Assembly (NCBI RefSeq): GCF_004797125.1
Contig: NZ_CP038810.1
Coordinates: 2,294,001 to 2,358,000, forward strand
Direction of reading: 5' to 3'
DNA length: 64,000 nt
From: Flavobacterium sangjuense
GTDB taxonomy: Bacteria; Bacteroidota; Bacteroidia; Flavobacteriales; Flavobacteriaceae
Shown here: positions 34,595-42,697 of the stretch, piece by piece
Numbering within the stretch: position 1 is the stretch's first letter
Layout: every line of letters starts with the position of its first letter
Notes under the pieces: generated by a model
The model's input: only the letters and a program-made list of their open reading frames with translations
Databases searched by the model: none
What the model was told of the DNA's origin: nothing
Program-made: the position numbers and the translations under genes

Positions 34595-34655
34595 TCTCAA
34601 AGTTACAATCAACATCTCATAAATAATAGCCAATTGTAATAGGTTTAACTTTTGT

Positions 34656-35111
34656 TTACGACTTCAATTTGATGCTCCATTCGAAATTTAATTCAGAAAC
34701 CTGCTCTCCTTTTTCATTCACGCCAATAGATTTCAACCAAATGGTTTGCCCTTCACCAGTTGCAATTGTTTTTTGGATAGCGTCTTCTATTAAATGACCA
34801 TCATTACAGGTGAATGTTATTCGTCCTGTGGCTTTTTTGGAAAAGTTTGCATTGTTATTGGCAACCAACATTGAGACATTCCTACCGCTATTTTTGATTT
34901 GTATCATTACTAATGCACCAGTTGTTAATTCTGCAGCCATGGCTTGTACCGCAAAATACATTGACTTAAATGGATTTTGATTGAACCATCTGTGCTTGAC
35001 TGTAACAACACATTGTTCCTTTGAAATGGACTTTACTCTTACTCCACTCCAAAAAGCAGATGGTAATTTTAAAAATAAAAAGGCGTTTAATTTTGCAGGA
35101 GAAAATTCCAT
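34656..35111 (-). CDS. DUF4442 family hotdog-fold protein
   Basis: A 151-residue protein resembling thioesterase-fold (hotdog) proteins of the DUF4442 family. It has the N-terminal LNAFLFLKLPSAFWSGVRV, the central FNQNPFKSMYFAVQAMAAEL where the hotdog helix carries the conserved N-P-x-S-x-x-x-A-x-x-A pattern, and beta strands to the end. It may act on acyl-CoA or bind acyl groups; this is family inference. It appears to be a single gene, divergent from the DUF4870 gene. Confidence 0.82.
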   Translation of the reverse strand: MEFSPAKLNAFLFLKLPSAFWSGVRVKSISKEQCVVTVKHRWFNQNPFKSMYFAVQAMAAELTTGALVMIQIKNSGRNVSMLVANNNANFSKKATGRITFTCNDGHLIEDAIQKTIATGEGQTIWLKSIGVNEKGEQVSELNFEWSIKLKS

Positions 35112-35236
35112 AAGAGCTTGATTTAACTTCTTTCAGTTCGCCCTTCGGGCTCGAGTTACTGTAAAAATACAACAAAATACATTGATTATTCATTTTTCTA
35201 AAATGTTAATTTTTTGTTAAATATAAGTACTTTGTA

Positions 35237-35268
35237 TTGCATAATACCTTTTTTTGATTGTATCTTTG
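35237..35268 (+). promoter_or_regulatory. Promoter of the envelope gene module
   Basis: TTG at 35237-35239 and TATCTTTG at 35261-35268 (spacing 21) match the Bacteroidota consensus. Transcription would start about 65 bases before the DUF4870 ATG. Confidence 0.65.
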
Positions 35269-35339
35269 TATAAGAAATTAATGGTCTATCTATAGTATTA
35301 AAAGTTTCAGTCAATTCAATCAACCAAAAAAGCAAAATC

Positions 35340-35795
35340 ATGACAACAACTAATGACAAAAACATTGCTACCGTTTTACACCTTAGTGCTTTGATACAAT
35401 ATATTATTCCGTTTGGAAATTTTATTTTTCCGATTGTCATATGGAGTTCAAAAAAAGGAGAATCAGAATTTATTGATTACAACGGAAAACAAGTATTGAA
35501 TTTTCAATTGAGCATCTTTATATATACTGTTGTGCTATGCTTAATCGCCATACCAATATTTATATATACTATTTTTAAAAATGTTCCTTTTGATGCTTGT
35601 TTTCATGATGATAATTTTGTAATCAATCATCTAAACTTAGAGCACATAACCGGAGCCGTAATAATCGGAATTGTTGCCGTGCTCCTATTTGTCTTTATGA
35701 AAGTTGCAGAATTTGTACTAATCATTCATGCTGCAGTGAAAGCGTCAAGCGGAGAAGAATATAAGTATCCTTTAAGTATTCCGTTTTTTAAATAA
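35340..35795 (+). CDS. DUF4870 family membrane protein
   Basis: A 151-residue protein with three membrane segments. The family start is recognisable: ATVLHLSALIQYIIPFGNFI, then WSSKKGESEFIDYNGKQVLNFQLS, a DUF4870 hallmark. Function is unknown. It leads a row of six plus-strand genes for small envelope proteins and a PadR regulator. A/T-rich ATCA repeats occupy the 36-base spacer to the next gene. Confidence 0.88.
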   Translation: MTTTNDKNIATVLHLSALIQYIIPFGNFIFPIVIWSSKKGESEFIDYNGKQVLNFQLSIFIYTVVLCLIAIPIFIYTIFKNVPFDACFHDDNFVINHLNLEHITGAVIIGIVAVLLFVFMKVAEFVLIIHAAVKASSGEEYKYPLSIPFFK

Positions 35796-35831
35796 ATCAT
35801 CAATCAATCAATCAATCAAAAATCAATCATC

Positions 35832-36197
35832 ATGAAACAATTAATCTTAATCGCAGCAATGTTAATGAGCATGACCGCAAAATTGGTAGCTCAGGAAAAC
35901 AAAAGTATCGAAGTTAATCACTTCCAAAAACAAAACATTAAGTTACAAAAAGAAAATCATCAATTCGAAATTGTAGCAAAAGAAGACGTTGATGTCAATC
36001 TTAAATTCAAACTAAAAGAAGAAGGCTATTTAAATGTTCTTGTAACAGACAAAAAAGACAAAGTGGTATTCTCAAAAAAAATCCAGAAAGAAAGTGAAAA
36101 CAGAATCGCATTTACCATGGAAGAAAATGAAAAATATACCATCAAGTTAATTGGAGATAATCAATCCAATTTAGTTGTTAATGTTTCCGAAGACTAA
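35832..36197 (+). CDS. Secreted protein, unknown
   Basis: A 121-residue protein with a signal peptide (MKQLILIAAMLMSMTAKLVAQ). The mature part is lysine/glutamate-rich and beta-forming, with VNLKFKLKEEGYLNVLVTDK and repeated KKIQKESEN-type segments; it may be a small T9SS-style or periplasmic beta-sandwich. I do not recognise a family. It is probably co-transcribed with the DUF4870 gene, 36 bases upstream. Confidence 0.7.
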   Translation: MKQLILIAAMLMSMTAKLVAQENKSIEVNHFQKQNIKLQKENHQFEIVAKEDVDVNLKFKLKEEGYLNVLVTDKKDKVVFSKKIQKESENRIAFTMEENEKYTIKLIGDNQSNLVVNVSED

Positions 36198-36201
36198 TCA
36201 T

Positions 36202-36237
36202 CACCCGAGGCGCTGCCGAACTGTTTGGAGCGAAGCG
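36202..36237. repeat. Dispersed GC-rich intergenic repeat, copy 4 (inverted)
   Basis: CACCCGAGGCGCTGCCGAAC then TGTTTGGAGCGAAGCG is the reverse complement of the copy at 1466-1501. ATCAATC-type simple repeats follow up to the padR-like gene. Confidence 0.7.
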
Positions 36238-36341
36238 AAAAAAATCAAAATCATCAATCAAAATCATCAATCACAATCATCACCAGTTTCAATCATCAAC
36301 AAAAAACGAATTAGTAATCAGAAAAAATTAAATCATGTATT

Positions 36342-36683
36342 ATGAATATTGAAAACACAAAAGCCCAGATGCGTAAAGGTGTTTTAGAATTTTGTATCTT
36401 GTGTGTCTTGAGAGACAAAGAAGCATACACTTCTGAAATATTAGACACTTTAAAAAACGCTAAACTGCTTGTGGTAGAGGGAACAGTTTATCCGCTATTG
36501 ACAAGACTAAAAAATGACGGTTTGCTCAACTACCGTTGGGAAGAATCAACCTCTGGACCACCGAGAAAATATTACGGTTTGACAGAAATAGGAAAAACAT
36601 TTTTAACTGAATTAAGTGGTACTTGGACGGAATTGTCTGATGCCGTAAACATCATCACAACTAACAAATCAAAGAAATCATGA
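36342..36683 (+). CDS. PadR family transcriptional regulator
   Basis: A 113-residue PadR-type winged-helix protein. The N-terminal helix QMRKGVLEFCILCVLRDKEA, LVVEGTVYPLLTRLKNDGLL (recognition helix and wing entry) and SGPPRKYYGLTEIGK are typical, followed by a C-terminal dimerisation helix. Its stop overlaps the ATG of the PspC gene (ATGA), so the two are translationally coupled. It probably controls this envelope operon. Confidence 0.92.
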   Translation: MNIENTKAQMRKGVLEFCILCVLRDKEAYTSEILDTLKNAKLLVVEGTVYPLLTRLKNDGLLNYRWEESTSGPPRKYYGLTEIGKTFLTELSGTWTELSDAVNIITTNKSKKS

Positions 36684-38437
36684 ACAAAACAGTAAATATT
36701 AATATAGGTGGTTTAATTTTTCACATAGATGAAGATGCATACCAAAAATTGACTCGATATTTCGAAGCAATAAAAAGATCTCTTTCTAATTCTTCCGGTC
36801 AGGATGAAATCATGAAAGATATTGAAATGCGTGTGGCCGAATTGTTAACTGAAAAACAAAAAAGCGACAAACACGTAATCAACAATAAAGACGTCGATGA
36901 AGTAATCGTAATTATGGGACAACCAGAAGATTACCGAATTGACGACGATTCAGACGATAAAGCTCCGGAACCATTTTATCCTTACACTAAATCTAAAAAA
37001 TTGTATCGCGATAAAGACAGGGGAACAATTGCCGGAGTTTGTACAGGTTTAGGCCACTATTTCGGAATTGACGCTGTTTGGTTTAAAATCCTGTTCCTGA
37101 TATTGTTATTCGGATTCGGAACAGGTGTACTGGCTTATCTAATCCTTTGGGTTGCGATGCCAAAAGCGGTAACCACTTCTGAAAAACTGGAAATGACTGG
37201 AGAACCGGTTACTATTTCTAATATCGAAAAAAAAGTAAGAGAAGAATTTGAAAGCGTTTCTAACAAGTTTAAAAGTGCCGATTACGACAAAATGGGAAAC
37301 GAGGCAAAAGCCGGAGCTACAAAAGTAGCTGATGGAATTGGTGAAATTTTCATGAGTGTTTTCAAAGTATTTGCAAAAATATTAGGAGCCATAATTGTAG
37401 TTTTCTCTTCGTTTGCCTTATTGGGAATATGCTTTGCTTCGATCTTTATGATCTTTTCATCCTCAATGCCGGATAATTACATCCTGAATCACATCAGCAC
37501 ACCAATTGGTTTAGAAACACCTATTTGGGCTCAGGGAGTATTATTCCTTTTAGCTGCCGGAATACCAGCGTTCTTCTTCCTAATACTTGGTTTAAAATTG
37601 TTGGTGACCAACTTAAAATCGATTGGAAACATTGTAAAATTCAGCTTATTAGGTGTTTGGATAATTGCGGTTGGAATCTTAATTTCATTAGGAATAAACG
37701 AAGCTACACAAATAGCTTATGATGGAAAATCTGTTAAAAAAGAAACGATTAACATAGCTCCGACAGATACGTTATATATAAAGTTTAAAAACAATGATTT
37801 TTATTCAAAAGATATTTACCACAACACCGATTTCAGATTGACACAAGACGAGAAAAACAATGAAATAATCTATTCTAACAATGTGACTATTGAAATTATG
37901 AAAACGGAAGAAGCATTGCCATACATTCAAATTGAAAGATTGGCAGTTGGAAAATCAGCACATGAAGCAAGAACTCGTGCAGAAAAAATTAAATATGGCT
38001 ATAAAATTGAAGGAAATCAATTAATTTTAGACAATTATTTATTGACTGATGTTGCCAATAAATTCAGAGGTCAGGAAGTAGAATTGTTCCTTTATTTGCC
38101 AAAAGGAACCATTTTCAAAGCCGACGAAACAGTTCAGAATTATGACAGAACCAGCAACGATTTTTTCAACTTGCACTTTAGTTCCAGCGACTATATTTAT
38201 AAAGTGGAAGAATCTCAGGTAAAATGTTTGAATTGCCCACCTGAAGAAAATGAATACGGTGATGTTGATAGTGAAGAAGTAAACATCACAAATGAAGATG
38301 ACACCACAAATGTGGTTACTGTAAAAGTAAATGGTAAAATTGTTACTGAAACTAAAACAGCAAAAACAGGTTCTGATAATAACAAAAAAACAACCCTTAC
38401 GGTTGATGAAAACGGAGTAATCGTTAAAACAAAATAA
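36680..38437 (+). CDS. PspC domain-containing membrane protein
   Basis: A 585-residue protein. Residues 1-90 are a soluble helical region (IEMRVAELLTEKQKSDKHV). The PspC domain at about 112-160 has LYRDKDRGTIAGVCTGLGHYF and a membrane helix. Three to four further helices lie between about 225 and 350, and a large extracytoplasmic domain follows. PspC domains take part in envelope stress sensing in E. coli; the long architecture seen here is the Bacteroidota form. It is coupled to the PadR gene and followed two bases later by a GIN-domain lipoprotein. Confidence 0.9.
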   Translation: MNKTVNINIGGLIFHIDEDAYQKLTRYFEAIKRSLSNSSGQDEIMKDIEMRVAELLTEKQKSDKHVINNKDVDEVIVIMGQPEDYRIDDDSDDKAPEPFYPYTKSKKLYRDKDRGTIAGVCTGLGHYFGIDAVWFKILFLILLFGFGTGVLAYLILWVAMPKAVTTSEKLEMTGEPVTISNIEKKVREEFESVSNKFKSADYDKMGNEAKAGATKVADGIGEIFMSVFKVFAKILGAIIVVFSSFALLGICFASIFMIFSSSMPDNYILNHISTPIGLETPIWAQGVLFLLAAGIPAFFFLILGLKLLVTNLKSIGNIVKFSLLGVWIIAVGILISLGINEATQIAYDGKSVKKETINIAPTDTLYIKFKNNDFYSKDIYHNTDFRLTQDEKNNEIIYSNNVTIEIMKTEEALPYIQIERLAVGKSAHEARTRAEKIKYGYKIEGNQLILDNYLLTDVANKFRGQEVELFLYLPKGTIFKADETVQNYDRTSNDFFNLHFSSSDYIYKVEESQVKCLNCPPEENEYGDVDSEEVNITNEDDTTNVVTVKVNGKIVTETKTAKTGSDNNKKTTLTVDENGVIVKTK

Positions 38438-38439
38438 TC

Positions 38440-39183
38440 ATGGTAAAGTTCGTAGTATTTTGCACCAAAGTAATTGCCACAACTATAGCAGCAGCCTTAT
38501 TTAGCTCTTGTCATGTAAGAGATATTGAATTCGGATCAGGTATAGACGGAAACGGAAACGTGACAACCCAAAAACGCAGCGTTGAGGGTAACTTTACAAA
38601 AGTAGATGTAAGTCGCGGTTTAAACGTAACATTGGAACAAGCGGACACCTATTTTGTAGAAGTAGAAGCCGATGATAATTTGCAGGAACACATTACTACC
38701 AAAGTAGAAAACGGAACACTTTACATTACTTCAGATGAAAATATTGATGAAGCAACCGCAAAAAACATTCGTGTAAAACTGCCTTCATTAACCGCACTTG
38801 AAACCACAAGTGGTTCATCAGTAAGTACTAAGAACACTTTTAACGGAACCGATATCAACGTAAAAACCAGTAGTGGCAGCGAAGCCGATTTAAGCTTAGA
38901 ATATGACGCCATAAAATGCGAAAGCACTAGCGGAAGCACTTTGGATGTAAAAGGAAAAGCGCTAAAACTAACTACTCATTCTTCAAGTGGAAGCGAAATA
39001 GATGCTAAAGGTTTATTGGTTAACGATGTCGTTTCTGAGTCATCAAGCGGCAGTTCAACTGATGTTCATCCACTGGTGAGTTTAAACGCCAAAGCATCCA
39101 GCGGAAGCTCAATCGACTATGACGGTTCTCCCAAAACGGTCAGTAAAGAAGAAAGTTCCGGCGGAAGTGTTTCCAAACAATAA
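38440..39183 (+). CDS. GIN domain (DUF2807) lipoprotein
   Basis: A 247-residue protein with a signal sequence and lipobox (AALFSSC). The DUF2807/GIN head domain follows: FTKVDVSRGLNVTLEQADTY, then a right-handed beta-helix-like run of short repeats rich in SSGS (TTSGSSVSTKNTF, TSSGSEADL, STSGSTLDV, SSSGSEIDAKG, SSSGSSTDVHP, ASSGSSIDYDG). Each turn is about 18-20 residues, consistent with a beta-solenoid at the cell surface or periplasm. It follows the PspC gene without a gap and is ended by a hairpin terminator. Confidence 0.9.
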   Translation: MVKFVVFCTKVIATTIAAALFSSCHVRDIEFGSGIDGNGNVTTQKRSVEGNFTKVDVSRGLNVTLEQADTYFVEVEADDNLQEHITTKVENGTLYITSDENIDEATAKNIRVKLPSLTALETTSGSSVSTKNTFNGTDINVKTSSGSEADLSLEYDAIKCESTSGSTLDVKGKALKLTTHSSSGSEIDAKGLLVNDVVSESSSGSSTDVHPLVSLNAKASSGSSIDYDGSPKTVSKEESSGGSVSKQ

Positions 39184-39187
39184 GTTA

Positions 39188-39224
39188 ATAAAACATCTCA
39201 ATGAAAATTGGGATGTTTTTTTTT
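39188..39224 (+). terminator. Terminator after the first GIN-domain gene
   Basis: AACATCTCAA and TTGGGATGTT flank TGAAAA and are followed by nine T. It ends the padR-pspC-GIN operon. Confidence 0.85.
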
Positions 39225-39280
39225 CTATTTTTGACACTCGAGACTTTTAGTACGAAGTAAAAACATAGATACCTACATTC

Positions 39281-40120
39281 ATGAAAAAAATAATTACGCT
39301 AAGCTTCCTTTTTCTCACTGTGCTGACTTTTGCCCAAAAGAAAGAAAAAGTAAAAGGTTCCAAAATCGTTAAACTTGAACAAAAGCAAGTAAATGACTTT
39401 GAGTCTCTTGAAGTAGAAGACAACCTTGAAGTATTTTTGATTAAAGGAAGTGAATGTGGCATCGAAATAGAAGCCGATGACAACTTAATAGGTTTTGTCG
39501 AGTATAAACTGACTGGTAAAAACCTTCGTATTTCGACTTCAAAAGATATCTCGAGTTATAAAAAACTAAGCGTTCGTGTTACCTATACAGACAAATTTAA
39601 TTTGGTCAGCGCCAAAGACGAAACTAATGTAACTGCCCTATCCGATGTGGTTTTAGACAATATAACCTTTAAGAGTTATGACTATGCCAAATTGTTTTTG
39701 AATGCCAAAACCAAAAGCTTTACTCTGATGGCAAATGACAGATCAAAAGTTGAACTCAATTTAAAATCTGAAAAAACAGCCATTGACCTGAGTAAAAGTG
39801 CCTATGTAAAAGCGCTTATTTCATCAGGCGAAATGAAATTTGATATGTACCAAAAAGCATCAGCCGAAGTCGAAGGCGATGTATTAGATTTAAAACTGCG
39901 ATTAGATAACAACACCGATTTCATAGGTAAAAAACTAACCGCAAAAAACGCTTTAGTAGAAGTTGGTGGTTATGCTAACAGTAGCATTGGCGTCAGCAAT
40001 ATTGCTACTATTGATGCTTCAGGAAATAGCGAAATTGCTTTGTATGGAGAACCTGTTAAAATTGAAATCAAACACTTAGTCGATAGCGCCGTGCTCCGAA
40101 AAAAGCCGACAACAAAATAA
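39281..40120 (+). CDS. GIN domain (DUF2807) secreted protein
   Basis: A 279-residue protein with a signal peptide (MKKIITLSFLFLTVLTFAQ) and no lipobox. The DUF2807 domain covers FESLEVEDNLEVFLIKGSE, a match to the start of the neighbouring lipoprotein's domain, then repeated short strands consistent with a beta-solenoid. It is a paralogue of the preceding gene but has a separate transcript, since a terminator lies between them. Confidence 0.88.
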   Translation: MKKIITLSFLFLTVLTFAQKKEKVKGSKIVKLEQKQVNDFESLEVEDNLEVFLIKGSECGIEIEADDNLIGFVEYKLTGKNLRISTSKDISSYKKLSVRVTYTDKFNLVSAKDETNVTALSDVVLDNITFKSYDYAKLFLNAKTKSFTLMANDRSKVELNLKSEKTAIDLSKSAYVKALISSGEMKFDMYQKASAEVEGDVLDLKLRLDNNTDFIGKKLTAKNALVEVGGYANSSIGVSNIATIDASGNSEIALYGEPVKIEIKHLVDSAVLRKKPTTK

Positions 40121-40124
40121 ACAA

Positions 40125-40155
40125 AAAACCCGTCCAAAACAGACGGGTTTTTTTA
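40125..40155. terminator. Bidirectional terminator
   Basis: AAAAACCCGTC and GACGGGTTTTT pair around CAAAACA. It separates the convergent GIN-domain gene and trxB. Confidence 0.9.
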
Positions 40156-40174
40156 TGCTATACTTTAGTTTTTT

Positions 40175-41122
40175 TTAATCTAACGAAGCCAAATAACGTT
40201 CGGCATCTAAAGCTGCCATACAACCAGTTCCAGCAGCAGTTACCGCCTGACGATATACATGATCCGCAGCATCGCCTCCAACAAAAACACCTTTTACATT
40301 GGTTTTAGAAGTGCCCGGTTCGTTAATGATATAACCTGTTTCATCCAAATTTAAATAGTCTGCAAAAATATCTGTGTTTGGTTTGTGACCAATAGCTACA
40401 AAGAAACCTGTTGCAGGAATGTCAATAATCTCACCTGTTGTTTTATTTTTTGCTTTGACTGCAGTCACCACTTGCCCATCACCTATTACTTCAACAGTAT
40501 CATGGTTCATCAATATGGTAATATTCTCGGTTTTGCGAACGCGCTCTTCCATGATTTTAGAAGCTCTGAATTTTTCACTTCTAACCAACATCGTAACTTT
40601 TTTACAAAGTTTTGATAAGTAATGTGCTTCTTCACAAGCCGAATCTCCGGCACCAACAATAACTACTTCCTGATTTCTGTAAAAGAAACCATCACAAACC
40701 GCGCACGCAGAAACGCCACCACCCATATTCAGGTAATGTTGTTCAGAAGGCAATCCTAAATATTTAGCCGAAGCACCTGTAGAAATAATCACGGTCTCAG
40801 CATGAATTTCCTTAGTATCGTTAATCCAAACTTTATGAACGCTGCCCGAAAAATCAACTTTGGTTGCCCAACCGTCACGAACATCAGTTCCAAAACGTTG
40901 CGCCTGGGCTTGCAACTGCACCATCATTTCGGGACCGGTAACACCATCTGCATAACCCGGAAAATTTTCTACTTCATTCGTCGTAGTTAATTGTCCACCA
41001 GGTTGCGTTCCTTGGTACAAAACCGGATTCATATTAGCTCTCGCGGCATAAATTGCGGCAGTATAACCCGCAGGCCCGGAACCTATAATTAAGCATTTTA
41101 CTTTTTCAATAGTATCTGACAT
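40175..41122 (-). CDS. trxB: Thioredoxin-disulfide reductase
   Basis: A 315-residue flavoenzyme passing electrons from NADPH to thioredoxin. The FAD motif LIIGSGPAGYTAAIYAARA is at 11-29, the redox-active CAVC is at 140-143, the NADPH motif VVIVGAGDSACEEA follows, and the C-terminal FAD block has GVFVGGDAADHVYRQAVTAA. Length is normal. It stands alone and diverges from the tRNA-Pro gene. Confidence 0.97.
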   Translation of the reverse strand: MSDTIEKVKCLIIGSGPAGYTAAIYAARANMNPVLYQGTQPGGQLTTTNEVENFPGYADGVTGPEMMVQLQAQAQRFGTDVRDGWATKVDFSGSVHKVWINDTKEIHAETVIISTGASAKYLGLPSEQHYLNMGGGVSACAVCDGFFYRNQEVVIVGAGDSACEEAHYLSKLCKKVTMLVRSEKFRASKIMEERVRKTENITILMNHDTVEVIGDGQVVTAVKAKNKTTGEIIDIPATGFFVAIGHKPNTDIFADYLNLDETGYIINEPGTSKTNVKGVFVGGDAADHVYRQAVTAAGTGCMAALDAERYLASLD

Positions 41123-41232
41123 GATTTGAATTTATTTGGTTGCAAATGTAAACTTTTCAATGTAAAATAAATTCAGAAACCAATCGCTAAACGCAATTTG
41201 TGAATAAGATTTGATTATTGTTGAAAAACATT

Positions 41233-41261
41233 TTGAGAACTAATTTTAAGTATTATATTTG
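41233..41261 (+). promoter_or_regulatory. Promoter of tRNA-Pro
   Basis: TTG (41233-41235), 18 bases, TATATTTG (41254-41261) is a near-consensus Bacteroidota promoter, ending 10 bases before the mature tRNA start. Confidence 0.85.
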
Positions 41262-41271
41262 CACACGCTTT

Positions 41272-41346
41272 CGGGGTGTAGCGTAGCCCGGTTATCGCGC
41301 CTGCTTTGGGAGCAGGAGGCCGCAGGTTCGAATCCTGCCACCCCGA
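41272..41346 (+). tRNA. tRNA-Pro (anticodon TGG)
   Basis: The cloverleaf is complete: acceptor stem CGGGGTG with CACCCCG and discriminator A; D arm GCGTAGCCCGGTTATCGC; anticodon stem CCTGC/GCAGG enclosing the loop TTTGGGA, which reads anticodon TGG for codon CCA; and T arm GCAGGTTCGAATCCTGC. CCA is not encoded. A terminator-like hairpin follows at 41351-41384. Confidence 0.96.
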
Positions 41347-41350
41347 CGAG

Positions 41351-41384
41351 TAAATCCTTTCTGTTGCAAACAGGAAGGATTTTT
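41351..41384 (+). terminator. Terminator after tRNA-Pro
   Basis: AAATCCTTTCTGT pairs with ACAGGAAGGATTT around TGCAA (one T/G bulge pair), followed by TTT. Confidence 0.75.
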
Positions 41385-41391
41385 CATTTTA

Positions 41392-41616
41392 AAATAGTCA
41401 AGCTCGCTTGGGCTATTTTAAAATGAAAAAGGCTTTGAATGTGAAACATTCAAAAGGATTTACTTGTAATAGAGCCCAATATCAGGATATGTAATCCTGC
41501 ATATAAATAGCCAAGCTCGCTTGAGATATTTTAAAATGAAAAAGGTTTTGAATGTAAAACATTCAAAGGATTTGCTTGTAATAGAGCGCCAAATCAGGAT
41601 ATTCAATCCTGCCTGT
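41392..41616. repeat. Two tandem copies of a ~113-bp unit
   Basis: Unit 1 is 41392-41504 and unit 2 is 41505-41616. They share AAATAGNCAAGCTCGCTTG, TATTTTAAAATGAAAAAGG, GTAATAGAG and a CAGGAT...ATCCTG hairpin. In addition 41380-41397 is an exact 18-bp complement of 41413-41430, so unit 1 forms a long hairpin which unit 2 has lost. Confidence 0.85.
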
Positions 41617-41727
41617 TGCATCTTGCATCTTTTCTCTATTTTCTTTTTTCTTGTCTCTTGCTTCTTTTCTCTAAAAACTTCCGATATAATTTCTATTTTT
41701 GTTGAAACTAAAACAACACAACTTTAT

Positions 41728-42336
41728 ATGCTAATTATTGGAATTGCTGGCGGTACCGGAAGTGGAAAAACAACTGTTGTCCAACAGATTATTAATGAAT
41801 TACCGGAAGCTGAAGTCGGAGTGATTTCTCAGGATTCTTATTACAGAGAAAACAATAATTTAAGTTTTGAAGAAAGAGGGCTAATCAATTTTGATCATCC
41901 GCGTGCTATCGACTTTGAATTATTGGTGAGTCATCTATCCGAATTAAAAAAAGGCAATACCATTGAACAACCTGTATATTCTTTCGTAACACACAACCGC
42001 ACAGAAGACAGCATTATCACACATCCAAGAAAAGTAATGATTGTGGAAGGAATTTTGATTTTGGCAAACCCGGAATTAAGAGAAATGTTTGATGTCAAAA
42101 TATTTGTCCATGCCGATTCTGATGAACGTTTGATTCGTCGTTTAAAAAGAGATATTGCCGAGCGTGGGCGTGATATGGAAGAAGTATTAAATCGTTACCA
42201 AACGACTTTGAAACCAATGCACCAGCAGTTTATTGAGCCAACTAAAGCTTTTGCTGACATCATTATTCCAAATGATAAATACAATACCGTGGCTATCGAT
42301 GTAGTGAGAGCCGTTATCAATCAAAGAATTACCTAA
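41728..42336 (+). CDS. udk: Uridine kinase
   Basis: About 202 residues; phosphorylates uridine and cytidine in pyrimidine salvage. Walker A GIAGGTGSGKTT is near the start, with the family blocks ISQDSYYRENNNLSFEER, FDHPRAIDFELL and IERLIRRLKRDIAERGRD-like lid residues (seen as DERLIRRLKRDIAERGRD). I start it at 41728 (MLIIGIAGG); the frame is open 69 codons upstream, but that part is translated repeat. It is the first gene of an operon with a divisome protein and methylmalonyl-CoA mutase. Confidence 0.94.
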   Translation: MLIIGIAGGTGSGKTTVVQQIINELPEAEVGVISQDSYYRENNNLSFEERGLINFDHPRAIDFELLVSHLSELKKGNTIEQPVYSFVTHNRTEDSIITHPRKVMIVEGILILANPELREMFDVKIFVHADSDERLIRRLKRDIAERGRDMEEVLNRYQTTLKPMHQQFIEPTKAFADIIIPNDKYNTVAIDVVRAVINQRIT

Positions 42337-42338
42337 AA

Positions 42339-42692
42339 ATGAGTTTCTTCAAAAATCTAACTGATGCCTATCCTATCCTGAAAATCCTCGGGAACAGATA
42401 CGTTATTGTGTTAGTTTTTTTTACCGTTTGGATGCTGTTCCTGGACAATACTTCTTATTTGGAACATCGCATTCTGAACAAACAACTCAACGAACTCGAA
42501 GACAATAAAAAATACTATCAGGACGAAATCAGAAAGGATAGTACAAGTATCAAACAACTCAAGAATCCCGATCAGATAGAAAAATACGCCCGCGAAAAAT
42601 ATTATATGAAACGCGACAGCGAAGACATCTACATCATCGAATTTGAAGGCGATTCTATCATTGACGAAAAAACAGATTCTAAATCTTTATAA
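42339..42692 (+). CDS. FtsB/DivIC-family septum formation initiator
   Basis: A 117-residue bitopic protein. There is a short cytoplasmic N-terminus, one membrane helix at about 22-38 (VIVLVFFTVWMLFLDNTSYL), then a coiled coil (HRILNKQLNELEDNKKYYQD) and the conserved KNPDQIEKYAREKYYMKRD block of this family. It would act in the cell-division complex with FtsL- and FtsQ-like partners. It begins two bases after udk and ends five bases before mutA, so all are co-transcribed. Confidence 0.88.
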   Translation: MSFFKNLTDAYPILKILGNRYVIVLVFFTVWMLFLDNTSYLEHRILNKQLNELEDNKKYYQDEIRKDSTSIKQLKNPDQIEKYAREKYYMKRDSEDIYIIEFEGDSIIDEKTDSKSL

Positions 42693-42697
42693 ACATT

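Larger units (their letters stand above)
41347..41727. other. Structured non-coding stretch after tRNA-Pro
   Basis: Contents in order: a terminator hairpin (41351-41384), a long inverted repeat (41380-41430), a tandem duplication of ~113 bp (41392-41616), a T/C-rich tract (CTTGCTTCTT type, about 41622-41672), and the udk promoter region with TATTTTTG at 41694-41701. An open frame runs through part of it into udk but is not protein-like. Confidence 0.7.

Noticed and set aside
41521-41727. N-terminal extension of uridine kinase
   Set aside because: The 69 extra codons are translated from the tandem duplication and the T/C-rich tract; the true Walker A start MLIIGIAGG has its own ATG at 41728.
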